A stretch of 64,000 nt of DNA, from positions 12,301,767-12,365,766 of the forward strand of contig OZ059898.1 of the NCBI GenBank assembly GCA_964057225.1, written 5' to 3'. Every line of letters begins with the position of its first letter. Position 1 is the first letter of the stretch. A program made the position numbers and the translations under genes. Under the pieces are notes generated by a model, which saw only the letters and a program-made list of their open reading frames with translations, was not told where the DNA came from and made no database searches. The DNA is from Auanema rhodensis (Eukaryota; Nematoda; Chromadorea; Rhabditida; Rhabditidae). Below, piece by piece: positions 1 through 13,298 of this stretch.

Positions 1-2114
1 AATACTCTTGCTCTTTCTTTCGTCGCCTCAGGGACAACACTGCTTAGATCTTATTCCCGGAAGCAATCTGACACTGAACTATCTGTAATAGAAAAACCAG
101 AAACATCAGCTGTGTTGTATTGCTTTTCAGCACTTAACCTTCTTCACCTCGTCTTTCTGCCGTTTTCATCATAGTTTGTCACTTTTCTTTCATTGGACAA
201 GTGATTGAATTTCAAAATATAGCTATACTGACCTCAATAGAGTTCGAAACTTTTTTTCCTGGATTTTTGATGTTTTACCCGTCTTTTAATAAATTTTTAA
301 TTTTTCCTGATAACCTGATAGCTTTTCTTCTCCAAGAATCTTTTAAGAATTCGTTTTCTTAATGCTATTTTTCCTGAATATTTCATGTTTTTTTTCAGAA
401 TAAACTCTCTCTATCATTTTCTTTATCTCTCTCTCTCTCTTTCTTTCTATCTCTTCTCTGTTTCCTTTTTCCTTTCTCTTTCTAAACATCGATCACGACC
501 TTCTTTTCCTGAAAACTATACTGGCTTGTACTAAAATTCTCTTGTTATTAGTGGAAACTATCTAACTAGTTATAGATCTTCGTTCATTTAAATAAAATTT
601 TATAAGAAATTGAACCTAATAACACCATTTTCTGATTTAAATTACTTCGCTCTCCATTCAACATTGTTCTTTGTTTGCACACTTTTTCATTTTATTGCCC
701 ATGGCTTCATACATCAAATAATTTTTTCTTTCGGATTATTGCTCATGATTAGTTAGTTATTTCTTTTTTATTTTATAAAAGAAAAAAAAATTTTGTAACA
801 CAAAGTCTAGTTGATCGAAAAGCTCCTTATAATCTTGATTTGCCGGATTTTTTTTCCAAATTTTCCAAATTTAACTATGAATATCTCCTATCTCTCTCAC
901 GCTACACACCTTTTAACACCTTTGATCTCTGTGTTATGGTCGAACAACACAAATATTATAACTCATGGTTGTATATTAACTGATGTATCTACACAATATT
1001 TGAATATTTCTTAGCAGCTGGTTAGCAAAATATCTCTAAAAAGCCTTAAATCGCATATTCTTGCAAATCCTTGCGTCCAAGCTGCAATCATCTGCATCGT
1101 ATGTACTAGCCTTTTCGATAGTTTTCAAACTCTTTTCAAATGATTTACTTGAAATATCTTAATTTTATTTAAATATTTCATGAAGCATTTGATCTGTCTC
1201 GATTTTAACTTCTTAATTTTCAAATAATTCATGTATATATTCCAAAACTTACATCATTTTTGCAAAAATTAATTATCTTAGTTATTCATAATTTTTATTT
1301 TTGGATTTAACTATCATCATATCAATGGTTAAATGACCAAATTAAATGTAAAATACTTCCTTTTCGATATAATTTCATTATTTAAATTTTCATTCAAAAC
1401 TTCCAGGTGTATGATGTAACTCTAAAATATTTTAATCATAATTATATGAACAGAGCAAATTATAGTATCAAAATGATTATACAGATGTATGTTTCACCAT
1501 CTTTATACTATTATATTTCTTTTTCTTTCTAATTTTATGACAAATTTATTATATTTACAACAAATAATTAATATTTTCTTTACTTAGCATATATTACATT
1601 ATACTGCTTACCCATCTTTCTATTTTGCTATATCATTTCTTTTTCTCTCTATTTTTAATTTTATAATATTCTTTTCAAAATTTTAATGAACTTTTTCTTC
1701 CAATTAGCTCAGTTTAATTTTTAAAATGAGCTCTCAAAATAGAGTTCTCATCATTTGCAAGCTCAATTATGAATAATATTAATTGCTTATTTCAACTATA
1801 ACGTCAAGAACGATATTTTATATTTTTTTATAATCTGGATAAGAGTTTAGAACATAACATTGAAAATTAGTATAAAACAATATTTCCTAACTCTTACCTT
1901 TTATTTCTCTCTCTCTCTCTCTATCTCTCTTTTTGTATTTTTTTTCCAAAATTTCGAATGAAAGTTCTAATTCCACACTCCATCTAACGAGTATAATATG
2001 TTTTTCATAAGCTTATTCACTATTTTTCATGAAAAAAACAATTGTATAAAGTTATTATTCAGTACAGCAAAAGCCTCAAAAAAGCAGGCGATTTAGTTAG
2101 TTTGATTTCAAAAA
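1..2114. other. Gene-poor AT-rich DNA
   Basis: No convincing coding exon is seen here on either strand. The sequence is AT-rich with short pyrimidine tracts on the + strand, such as the CT runs near 425-450 and 1905-1925. The open frame at 811-1014 is AT-biased, starts on a non-ATG codon and has no splice context, so I treat it as chance. Confidence 0.6.
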
Positions 2115-2317
2115 TCACACACAGTTCTTGAAGGCTAAAAGTCCAACGTAACTTTGAGAGCTCATTGCAACTGTTATTTTTCGAGCAATTTCGAAGATCT
2201 TAAGCAACTTGACTCCTTCAATCGTCGACTCATTCACGTATATAAGCATGACGTGAAAATGATTCTGGTGACCAAACATTCCGTTCTGATCCAATTTCTC
2301 ATTTCTAAATGTGCAAA
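2115..2317 (-). CDS. Candidate 3' terminal exon, unknown protein
   Basis: On the minus strand an acceptor-like CTGCTCAG is followed from 2317 by 67 open codons ending in TGA at 2115-2117. The predicted segment is balanced in composition, with Asp, Asn, His, Gly, Val and a basic amphipathic stretch (KLLKIFEIARK). That differs from the Ser/Leu/Phe or Lys/Glu/Arg bias of chance frames in this AT/CT-rich DNA. The exon would begin in phase 1, so an upstream exon is required and I could not find it. Frames of this length are expected by chance several times in 19 kb, so the call rests on composition and the acceptor only. No family is recognised. Confidence 0.25.
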
Positions 2318-4358
2318 CTGAGCAGACGGTTGTGTATCACTTTTAAATCAAATTAATTTCATAATTCTTTATTGTATATTGGCTTATCTTGATTTTCTAT
2401 TATTTTTTCGAGAAAAAAAAGAAAGAAAAAGATAATTGATTAAGTTGTTGATTAGATATTGAGATCTAAGTTTTTTTGAAAGAATTTCAATTAGAAAGAA
2501 TAATCTGAAAATGGATCTATATATGTATATTTGAATATCTGTGTATCTGATTAAGATTAAGCTTAAGAGATCATTCAGTACATGAGATCCCTTATAAGTT
2601 TTCTTAAATTATTATTTGAATCTAATATATATGTATGTTATAGTTAGTAAGATATATAGATGTTATTGATGCTAAGTACCAGGATTCTGAATGATTGTAG
2701 TATAATTCTATGAAAGGAATTATTTAACAAAAAAAACCTTTGTGTTCTAAGATTTATCTTGAAATATATGAATATTCACTTTGATCATAATATCTATCTC
2801 TTACCATATATGTAATTCATAAGAATGAAGACTTAAAACTAATATTCTGAGTTTAGTTGTACATTGACATTGAGATGTATGTATACATACACATGTTGTA
2901 TGTCCATTTCTTGTTTAAAACATTGTTTTAAGTACTTTTCTTGAGATGATACCTAATGGATATCCATATTCAATACTATACATATCTAATATAATGAAAT
3001 AGTTATATATAAATATTATATTAGATACATCTATATATTTATAATTATTCATATAAACTATATAATATTACTGCTACTATTACTACAATTTACTATTTCA
3101 TACAGGCTAAAAAACTCAATTTTCTTCTCATGATGAGAATACTTTGGTTATTCTCCAACATTTTCTTCTGATTTCTTTCTTTTCATTGGCTCCATTCGAG
3201 GAAAAAAACTATTTTTTTCACTTCAAAAGCATATCATTTCGGATCGTCTGTGTATATGTGCATATACATACATATTATGAGGAAAAGCATGGATCTTCGG
3301 TTAACGGCTTTCAATCTTTTTTTATCTCTCACCTCTCCTCTTTTCTCTTTCTCTCTCTCTCTCTTTCTTTCATAACTCTCTCAAACATATTTGCCCCTCT
3401 TTATCACTACATCTCTGAGCTTGTTACCTAATGATGAAAACATGCTGGATGAAAATGAATATACTGACAGCTCTTATACTTTGGCAAGAGACGAATTTCT
3501 ATTTGGCTGACCTCATATTAACAATAAATATATTTTTGAGCTAACTATATATCGAAACCTCAAAGATCAAGCACTAACGGCTTTACTTACATACACATAT
3601 GCATGCACAGACACACATACACATACACACAGATACATACAGATGATGAAGTAACTGTTTTTCAAATTTTAAGAATGTTTCATTTCAAATTAATTTTCAG
3701 GAAATCTAAATATATATTTATAATAATCAAATAAGCTATAATAATTATGTCCTAATATAGTATATGAAGTACATACAGACATAGACATCATACATGTATT
3801 TGTGTATTTTCATGAACTAACGCCAGGGGCGATATACGAACGAACTCTTAAGAGAACAAACTCACATACATATACATATATTGAAGCATACATACTAAAC
3901 TTGAATCTGTCAATCATTTCATTCGAAAAACTATATTTTTTCCACAAAATGTTCTTTGAAATCAAACAGAAGATATAAACAAAGCCAAATCAACATCGTT
4001 AGAATGATTAGATCTCAATGTAAATCTTTAGTTTATTGGTTTGTCGAATTGTTTTACCTTCTCAGGATTTCTCCTGTGTACTTTGAATCAAACAACATCA
4101 GAATCAGAAGCAACACACTTTGCATAATGTGAAAGATGTGAGGGCAATTCAGAGAAGACAGATTCAAAAGAAGAAACTTGAGATCCTTTCAATAAAAATG
4201 GTAATTCGATAATTATAATTTAGTCTTTTAAAGAGCAGTACATGTATGTATATCTTAAATTTCTTTATGAAACATGTTTAAAATCAGATGCGACATCTAA
4301 ATTGATACCTTCGACATGCTTTTTGTCAAGCTACTGATTTTCCCAATAGTAGAGAGAT

Positions 4359-4378
4359 GCTGCAGTTGCAACTGCAGC
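4359..4378. repeat. 20-bp perfect palindrome
   Basis: The sequence GCTGCAGTTGCAACTGCAGC is its own reverse complement over 20 nt with no spacer. It contains two PstI-type CTGCAG words and a central TTGCAA. It could bind a dimeric factor or form a cruciform. No function is known to me. Confidence 0.85.
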
Positions 4379-4677
4379 TTCTCATTTTCCATATGATAAC
4401 GTCATCATCAGATTTTTGTGTGTGTGTGTCTTAAGACAAAAATCTTCATTCTACTTCTCTCATTCTTTCCGTTCGCACCGGAACAGCTTTCTCGCTTTGT
4501 CTTCATCTTTTCGAAACATCTGATGAATATCTGAAAAATAAATGAAGCAGAATAGATGATAAAGACTCACAAAGTTGTATACTATGTACGATAAAAGGAT
4601 ATTTGATGAATAGATTTACCTTTTATACTTTTCTACTTTATTCCACCTCACCCTCTCAACAACTTCCTTTCCTCTCT

Positions 4678-4873
4678 TTCTCTCTCTGTCCCTCTATCCT
4701 TCTCACCCTCTCTCTCTCCTTCTCTCTCTCTCTCTCTCTATTCCTCTCTCCCTCTCTTCCTCCCTCTCTTTCTCTCTCTCTGTCCCTCTATCCTTCTCAC
4801 CCTCTCTCTCTCCTTCTCTCTCTCTCTCTCTCTCTCTATTCCTCTCTCCCTCTCTTCCTCCCTCTCTTTCTTT
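4678..4873 (+). repeat. Tandem duplication of a ~98-bp CT-rich unit
   Basis: Two nearly identical copies of a roughly 98-bp pyrimidine-rich unit lie head to tail. Both contain the same non-CT landmarks in order (TGTCCCTCTATCCTTCTCACC, then a CT run, then ATTCCTCTCTCCCTCTTCC-like sequence). They differ mainly in CT-run length. This is a local duplication, not protein coding. Confidence 0.8.
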
Positions 4874-5953
4874 CACTTTTTTCTGTCCGGGAGCTACCTT
4901 CATTATTGGCTTTCTAGCTAGAGCATAACTGAACAGCACTGGGTGGCTGAGTAGTACACCTTCATTCCGCTCTACTTAACCAAGACCAGATATCAATGAA
5001 GAAAACTTCTTGCCCAAGCAAACTGACAAATTCTATTTCTTCACTCTAACTATGTGAATTATATGTGTGTCTGTAGTTAACATATTGTTTTCTTATATCT
5101 TATGGTTCCTTTCTTTCTCTCTTTCTCTTTTTTTCTCTCACTCTCTCACTCTCTCCGTCTTTCGTTTATCTTTCGTTATAAGCTTTCTATGAAGATCATT
5201 TCTCAATCTTAATTACTAAATTTGCTCAAAAAAATGTGATGAAAAGACGGATATCCATCAGAAACAGGCTATGTGTTTATGAAAACTTCGAAAAGGTCGA
5301 ATTTCAATAATTTTTTTTGATCCACAATGTGAAAAAGACAATGTGATCTACAATCGAATTATCACCAAAAAACGAGTTAAAAGCTAAAGCCCACAAGAAG
5401 ACAAAGAACAAACTGAGCTGTCGTCGTCGTCTCAAATTCTTCTTTTTCTTTTACGTCGTCATTGTCAATGTCTGCTTGTTTAACTGTTCTTCCTTATTTG
5501 AAGGAAACAAAAATTAATCTTTCAGAGAAAAAAGGTGATTTGAATGTAAAATTCGGTTTCGTATGGTTTTCAGCTTACATTGCTAGATGTTATGCCAGAA
5601 ACAAAGTTTTTTGTTTGATGTTTAACACCTAGCACAACTATTCTTCTTATATTTGTACATTTAATTAACTAAACTTTTTTCTTTTTATTTTATTTTTTTG
5701 AACAAAAATCATTTGAATATTGTGCTTAAAAGCTATCGTTTTCTTTCACAATAACCTAATAAAATAACATTTAACAAGCCATATTATAAAAAAGTTTATG
5801 TTTGTTTTTCCAAAAGTTATATAACTGTTGTAACATATTAATGTTGTAGCTCTCATCGAAGTTTTTTTTTTGTCACATTCCCACCTCCCACTCATCTTGT
5901 TCGATACCTCTTCTCTTTAATCCCCCCTCTCTCTCCCCCCTCTCTTTCTCTTT

Positions 5954-5954
<1 letters not shown>

Positions 5955-6013
<59 letters not shown>
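5955..6013 (+). repeat. (CT)n microsatellite
   Basis: An uninterrupted CT run of about 29 units on the + strand, inside a longer pyrimidine tract that starts near 5880. Confidence 0.95.
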
Positions 6014-6019
<6 letters not shown>

Positions 6020-7031
6020 TTTCTTCCATCTTCTCTACACAATTTCTATCAAAGACATCTGTCTTTTTATATATGTTCTTTTATAATATTTCTTATTTTA
6101 TAGAGTGAAACTAGACCAATTTTTACATCATCTTTAGGTTATTCTTAAAAAATATTCATTTTGTAATGCTTCCATCCGTTTCATGAGCAAGAAATAGAGA
6201 GAGAGAGAGAAAGAGAGAGAGAGAAAAACCGATAAAGAGAGAGAAAAAAAGGAAAAAAAACTCAAAATAAGAAATGAAAAACAAGCATTTTCATTCCAAA
6301 TTGGCTACCTTTATCCAATGGTTTCATCTACATTTGTATTCTTATGTTTGTTATCTTATTATAATGTTTAAAAAATTAAAAAAAACAAACAACAACAACG
6401 ATAAATTAATCAGAAATATTTTTATACTTTTCATAAAGTTTCAAATAATTTATATTATTTATTTATAAATTATACAAAATAAATCTAAACTTAGACATAT
6501 ACATACATAGTATACATAGACGAGGTGGATATATGCATATACATACATACATATTCATGTATCCATCCGAAAAAAAAAAGAAAAAATTTAATATTTCTCA
6601 AATCAAAGATACATATTTTTAAAAAATAAATACATATATGTATATATATAGATATATAGTATAAGAAAAAGAAAACTAACTATGTGTATAGATAAACAGA
6701 TAGAGATAGATTCTACCAAATACTTGAATTTCCACTTGCTTCCCTTTTCCAACTTTTTCTTTGTTTTAAAATATTTTTTTTTCATTGCCACTCATATTTT
6801 GCATGGCTTCAGAGAGTGATAAACAAGAAAAAGTTTTTTTTCCAAGTATGGATAAAACTTTACTCAACTGATTGTATTCTTATTTTCTTCAGCAGCTTTA
6901 TTATTTCTAATTTTCGAACTTTGTTCTCACAGAAATATATGTATATAATATTATATTATATAAATACATACCTATGCTTCCTAGTACATACTATCATCTC
7001 TGATTCTCTTGCCACCCCTGACTTCCCCTCC

Positions 7032-7034
<3 letters not shown>

Positions 7035-7064
<30 letters not shown>
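7035..7064 (+). repeat. (CT)n microsatellite
   Basis: A CT run of about 15 units. Confidence 0.9.
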
Positions 7065-7067
<3 letters not shown>

Positions 7068-7243
7068 AAAGATGTTTCACACAGATTTTTAAAAATATAT
7101 TTTTCTATAATATATTGTTTATCATTAAATATCATACAATATAATAATAATAATGAATAAAATATTCTATTGAACTATTAGAATTTTCCGATTTTACACA
7201 TGGCCTTACACATCATGAATTCAGTCCACTTACTTCATTTCAT

Positions 7244-7245
<2 letters not shown>

Positions 7246-7331
<86 letters not shown>
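7246..7331 (+). repeat. (CT)n microsatellite, longest in window
   Basis: A near-perfect CT run of about 43 units, followed by shorter CT runs to about 7380. Any protein frame through it is an artefact (Leu-Ser repeats). Confidence 0.95.
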
Positions 7332-7334
<3 letters not shown>

Positions 7335-9540
7335 AATATCATCTTTCTCTCTCTCTCTCTTCAAATATCAATCTTTCTCTTTTTGTTTAACAGTACGAAT
7401 ATTTAATTTTTTCCTTTATTTCTCAGACTGTTCATCTTTTACCTTCATTTATTTCTCACCATTTTAATCCATCTTTTTTTTCTTCACATCATACCCCTTC
7501 TCTCTTTCCTTTCCTCTCTCTCTCTCCATCAACACCAACAACCCTCCCCGATTCCTGTTCCTCTCACTATTTTCTGAATAGATCTCAATATATATATATG
7601 TATATATCTGAGAAAAAAATAAGAAAGAAGTCTATAGTCTATTTCTTTTTAATTTTTTTTTCTATTTTCCAAAATTTGTTTCAACTATAATTTCATTTTT
7701 TTCAAGTTTCATGTGTTTGTATTTTATTTTTTATTTTACGGAAACCTTTTTTATTTTTTTTTATTTTCATTATCAAAAAATGTTCTCAAACTTTAAATAC
7801 ATTAACTCTATGATGATGTTATTGACCTAAACTATTATTATTTTTCCTTTTCATTTACAAATATTTTCATTTATAAAGACTTTCAAATATCTTAAATATA
7901 TAATATGTCTTTTAAATAATTTTTTAGCATCATGAATGCTATATATCAATTTTTTATTTTTTATTTTAATAACTTTTATAACATATAGTATGTATTATAT
8001 ATTTATGTTCATTTTTAACAAGAAGTTCAACACCAGTTAGCAGTTGTCATGCTTTTCACAGCTGTAAGCCATTTTTCTAATTTTTTTCTGTTTTTGATTT
8101 GTGGAATAGTTTTGTAATGTCTTTATAAAATGATTGATAGTACGGAGCTGTATGGAATATTATGTTTCAGTTTTCTTTTAGAAAAGAAAAAAAATTTTTT
8201 TTTTGGTTAAATGTCTACATATCCTCTATGTTTCGTCAAACTTGATCCATTTTTTTTACCAAAACGACACAAACACATACAAGATTCAGCTTTTTCACTC
8301 AAATATTATGAGAATCAAAAAAAATTGAATGCTCTTATCATGTACTCTGATCATTATTTATTTTAATAATTTTTTGATTGAATGAAAGAGTGAATATGAT
8401 AAAATTTCTACTGAAAATCAGTATGTCAAATGTCGTTCATTTTTGGGACATGTTTTCTCAACATGGTACTTGTAAATATAAGTTCAAATCTAAAATTAGT
8501 TCATAATATTTTATATTCTGATCGTAAGTCCAATATTCGAATATGACCACATACTTCACGCATCACCTGCCTATATTCCACGTATCGCATCATTTCTAGC
8601 TGAGCAGTACTGATGAACGGTTGTGCTTTATCATTGGATATCTATCTATGTGTTGTAAATCCAATCGCCTGACTGTCATACACCAAACTCATTATCTTCA
8701 GCTTAATCTGACTTTTGTCCTCCTACTGAATATGATATTTATTTTGTTTTTCTATTCAAAAATCATCTCGTCTACTATTGATTAAACTAATCTTTATTTT
8801 ATATATATTTGAGTTTAACAACAACATATCAAATATGAATTTCATGCGAAATGCATATATAATATCCTATATATACTATATATGGATAGATAGCTAGATT
8901 CTTTTTTAAATATACATATAAGTTAACATAGTATGTAGTGTGTATATGAGAACAATCTGAGATTTTATAAAAAATACCATAATAACTTCAATTTCATTAA
9001 CATTTAAAAAGAAAAATCCTTTTTAAGAAAAAATATAAATTTGGTATTGTTAGTACTGACTTAATACCCAAGGGCTTATCATATACTATGTATGTGTATG
9101 TTTGTATGTATAAGCACATTTGATATGTGTAATATTCTTATAGTAAAGCATACATATTCATAATAAAAAAATATGTTTTCCATAAAACTCTTATAAAGAA
9201 CTTATTTGTATTTTCATATTCAATTGGATGTTTTTTCCTAATTAACCAATTTAATTGTCATATTGAAGCCTCTTCTGCTACTTCCTTGTCATCTTTTTTC
9301 TTTGCTAACCTTTGTGAAAGCTATGTTAGTATTCACTTCAACAACAATTTCACTTCAATGCTTGGCTTGGAATCACCCAACGAGAAAAGCTTTTTAATAA
9401 TTTCACTTAATAGATAAATAAAATTTGAATATTTAATCAACTTTCGGTTCTTTCTTTTCTTTTTCCATCTCTAACTCTCACTATCTCTTTGATATGTCTT
9501 TAGTAAAACTTTTAAAATATCATTTTACATATATGTACCT

Positions 9541-9545
9541 CTCTT

Positions 9546-9590
<45 letters not shown>
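9541..9590 (+). repeat. (CT)n microsatellite
   Basis: A CT run with one CG interruption, about 24 units. Confidence 0.9.
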
Positions 9591-9592
<2 letters not shown>

Positions 9593-10381
9593 ATATTAAT
9601 TGATTATTACCTAGAAATGCAACTGTTCTCATCCATATATTACTTATAAATATCAAATGTATTTGCTGCTTCGAACTTTGTGACGTAAGCAAACGTGATT
9701 CATTAGAATATTCATTTCAGTGGACACGTGGAAAGGTATTTATGCTAACTAACTACTGAAATAACGTAGCTTCCAAAAGCTAGAGAAGAGGGATGTCATG
9801 ACGTCGTCGCTGGCATGTCTCAAGAATTTTTTTTGCCTTTTTTTTTACAAAAAACGAAATAAGAGATGAACTTCATAAGCTTGATTAGTCATACCTATAC
9901 GTATTTCAAGTTGAAACATTAACTAATTTATATCAACAGCTAATATAACATATAATTTATATGAAAAAGAAAAAAATCGTCTGGAACACCTGTTGTGATA
10001 ATGAACATTTCCCTAACATGATATTCAAGCATACGTTCAACATCAGCAGTCATAACTCACAGCTTGAATTCCAACCTATTGCATATGTTTGAACCTAAGT
10101 GTGAATAAAACAAAAAACGCCGACGGCTCTGATGAATACTTATAGATTTTCATTTTTTCCACTCTTCATATCCAACTCCAAAAAAAACATTGCAGATTTC
10201 TGCAGCTTCAATCCGAGCCTAATCTCCAGAATTGAGTTTCTCAATCCTGTGCGATGAAGCTGTTGGGAGCTTTTAGGAGGACAGTAGTATAGAAAGTGTT
10301 GACGCTGGCGCACCTTTTTTGCCCAAATGCGATTTTGCAGATTTTCAAAAATTAAAAAAATTTTTTTATTGAAAATCATAC

Positions 10382-10806
10382 TTAATTTCCCCCGGTATCC
10401 GTTGCGCAATCTGAGCCGGAAGTCGGCGACGGAGGCGTGATTGCTGCGTAGAGCAGATTCAAAATCTGACGTGCCGTCGTAATCACATAGTCTTCATTGG
10501 GATTTGCCAGCGGATCTATAAAAAACTAAATTAATACACTTCATTAATCCAAATAGCAAAAATATAAAGATTCTAAAAATATATCTTTAAAATATTGAAA
10601 CCTACCAACGTAGACAAGGTCGGAGAGAACACAAACAGCCTTTATTTGGTTTCAGTCTCTTCAGCAGTAGTCCGGTGGTTGAATTCTAAATACATTTAGC
10701 ATAGATTAGTTTATTATAATAATTTATTGTTAATGGATTATTAGAAAAAAGAAACATACTTGGCCCACAATTGGTATACGCATCGTTGGATCAAGATGTC
10801 CGCGCA
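10382..10806 (-). CDS. Candidate last three exons of an unidentified gene
   Basis: Minus-strand exons 10806-10760, 10639-10606 and 10515-10382 can be joined in frame: 2 nt completing a codon, then 70 codons and a TAA at 10382-10384. Boundaries are TTTTAG/GTATGT, AATAAAG/GTAGGT and TTTATAG. The middle acceptor is of the AAG type used elsewhere in this window. The product has a Pro/Arg/Asp-containing segment, a helical stretch (YVITTARQILNLLYAAI) and a Pro/Ser/Thr/Gly tail coded by locally GC-rich DNA. No family is recognised. Upstream exons were not found; a transposon-like element lies just beyond. Reading the middle exon from its other possible acceptor (TTTAG at 10686) puts in-frame TGA codons in the message, so this could also be a decayed gene. 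Confidence 0.4.
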
Positions 10807-10868
10807 CTAAAACAAAATCTTTTCATTAACTACAGGAAAAGTTTTGAATTTATCAAGTAGGAAAATTT

Positions 10869-11308
10869 TCTTTAAAGGGGTACAGAACGGACTTTGCTGC
10901 CTGGCAAATGCGAATGACTTACGTGGAAATCATTACTTTTTCAATTATAATTACAAACAATCAGTCTATCACAAAAGCAATGAATTTTCTTGTACAAGAC
11001 AAAAAAATACAACGATTACAACAAAAGTGTCAAAGAGAATCAACACGTTTCGATTCTGCAGGTATCAATTCACATTTCCACTATTTTTATTAAAATTTGA
11101 ACCACGGTCAACCGAAATGAAAATTTGAAAGTTACGTGGCAGACGCAAAATTGCTTGCTACGTAAATTCAAAAAATCTGATGGAAAAATAAATATTTAAG
11201 CTTAAACTCAACAAATTACGTAAAATCCTTCTGGTAATCTTTTTTTCTACGAAACGTGTCGCGCATTTTAAGAATAAGTTGAAAAAGTCCATTCAGTACC
11301 CCTTCAAC
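10869..11308. mobile_element. MITE-like element with ~21-bp terminal inverted repeats
   Basis: The left end AAGGGGTACAGAACGGACTTT and the reverse complement of the right end AAGGGGTACTGAATGGACTTT match at 19 of 21 positions and are about 440 bp apart. The interior is non-coding, with patches unlike the flanks (for example GTGTCGCGCATTTT). I could not define a clean target-site duplication, so the transposon family stays open. No second copy was noticed in this window. It sits just upstream of the candidate minus-strand exon at 10806. Confidence 0.45.
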
Positions 11309-13253
11309 ATTTTTATACGAGAAACCGAAAATTTATTTTTTAAAATTTAGTTCAACTGGGGCAAATGTGTGATTGTGCTCGGTCACAGTGAGCAAGAGAA
11401 AAGAAGGTCATACAAAGAGAAAGAGAAATTGGCAGGGTGAAGGTATCACAAATTGAGAGAACTGAAGGAGAAAGAGAGAGTGGTTAATCTGTAAGATCTC
11501 TCTAGAACTCTACGAGTTTGGTCACACTCGAAACTTCTCGAAAAAAAAATCACAAAAATAAACAAAAATAAATAACAATAATAACAGATAAACATCTATA
11601 TCTGTCTATATATACATATATGAAGTCTATACATATACACATACATGTATAGAGTTATCTGTTACACTGAAAGAGAATGTATGTTTAAATTGAATTTCAC
11701 ATGCTTTCAAGCTCATCTTTCATTATATCTCAGTTATGTATACTATTGCTTCCAAAGTGTTTTTTTCCCTTCTTTTCTCATATAGATATATATATATATA
11801 TATACATATCTATTTCTATATCTATATTTCATTTGATTATCAAATTTTTTTCCACTTTGTATGTCATTAACTAGGTTGAGCTTCTTCCAAGCTCTCTATT
11901 CATCCTTCAACTCTATCAATCTCTCATCATTTCATTCTTAATCATTGTGTTATATATAAACCATTTCTATTTAGTATTCATTTCCATGACCTTAAGTCTG
12001 AACCCAATTTTTAAGATTTCTTCACGACAATTGAGTTAATTGAACTTTAATCTTATCTATGATCATGAAAGCATACTTTAATTAGTTGTCTCATTGTTAT
12101 AAGGTTAAGTTAACCATACTATCTATTTTTCTTTTAACTTTTCCTATTCTCCCTCACATTTCTTCAGATTAACTCATATACTCTATTATTTTAATTTTAA
12201 TTTATTTCTGTTTTTAGTGCTATATAGCTAATCAACAATCCATTATTTTAAACAAAAAAAGCTCAGAAAAACAGATTAATATCTTGATCGCTGAAGCTGA
12301 AGCTGTGTACATTTGTCTGACTGTCTAGGAAAGCAATCTCTTTAATTTTCCTCATAAAAATGTCTTTTTATTTTTTCTTCAAAGAAAACACAACTAATTC
12401 ATCATATTACAACTTTTCGAAATTGCTAAATTTCTATTTTCTCTGCTCAAATTCTGACAAAAAAAAAGAAAAAATGACATTTTATACTACCGAATTGAGA
12501 ATTATATTGTTTTTCATTAAAATATGTACTGTTCTCGTTATATTATAATCTTTTCGAACTTACATTCGAATTGGTTTGAGCATGTGCTGGCCATCTTCGA
12601 GAATCATTTGAATCATTCATGTTGATCTTGAAGTCTTCATCTACAAATTTTCCTTCTAATTCATTTCTGTCGTTACTACTCTACCCACTCCATGTTTCTA
12701 AATGTAGATCTTTCTTTTTCTCTCATTTACTATAATTCTCGTCTCTTTTTTTTATTTCCAATTCCAAGTTTTATCTAATGATTGTCCTTTTTTGTTAACA
12801 AGTTCATCATCGTTTCCTAATGTATATCTGGCATGTTATATTTAGCAAACATTTAAATTTATTCAATGTTGTCCTTCAAGTTTTTTTTTTGTAACTTTTT
12901 ATTTTTATTTTTAGACAATAATATGTAAAAGTTAAAGAACTATCAAAAAAGTATAACATAGATAATAACACAAATAGTTTGAGATATATGTATGTATATG
13001 TCAAATTTTTACAAAAAAAACAAGATGTCCAAACTCAAAAATAGTTCAGATTTTTAATAATTTCTTTACAAATGGGATAAATACTATTTTTCATCTATTT
13101 ATAAGTTATTAACTTTTGTTTTTATTAACTAATAATATAAGAATATAATATATATTTTGATAATTGTTATTAATCGTTCAAATAAGATTTGCCATACCGT
13201 ACTGCATATGACATTCAATGCAACTTTTCTTGGAAAATACCTAAAAATTGTTA

Positions 13254-13254
<1 letters not shown>

Positions 13255-13287
<33 letters not shown>

Positions 13288-13298
13288 AGATGATGAAG
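13255..13298 (+). repeat. (GAT/GAA)n trinucleotide repeat
   Basis: A TGATGATGAT tract grading into ATGAAGATGATGAAG, about 44 bp. Confidence 0.9.

Larger units (their letters stand above)
2318..10381. other. Gene-poor, microsatellite-rich DNA
   Basis: This 8 kb stretch holds CT microsatellites, AT-rich spacer and many poly-A/poly-T runs. The long frames at 4603-4939, 6816-7160 and 7200-7406 are translations of CT repeats. Slightly more complex patches lie at 5340-5480, 8540-8720 and 9660-9830; the last has TGACGTAAG, CACGTG and TGACGTC words. No gene can be supported. Confidence 0.5.

Noticed and set aside
4603-7406. Several Leu/Ser or Arg/Glu-rich open frames
   Set aside because: They are translations of CT/GA repeats and have no gene signals.
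10606-10686. In-frame TGA codons suggesting a selenoprotein
   Set aside because: An AAG-type acceptor at 10640 removes the TGA codons and keeps frame; no SECIS-like hairpin was seen.
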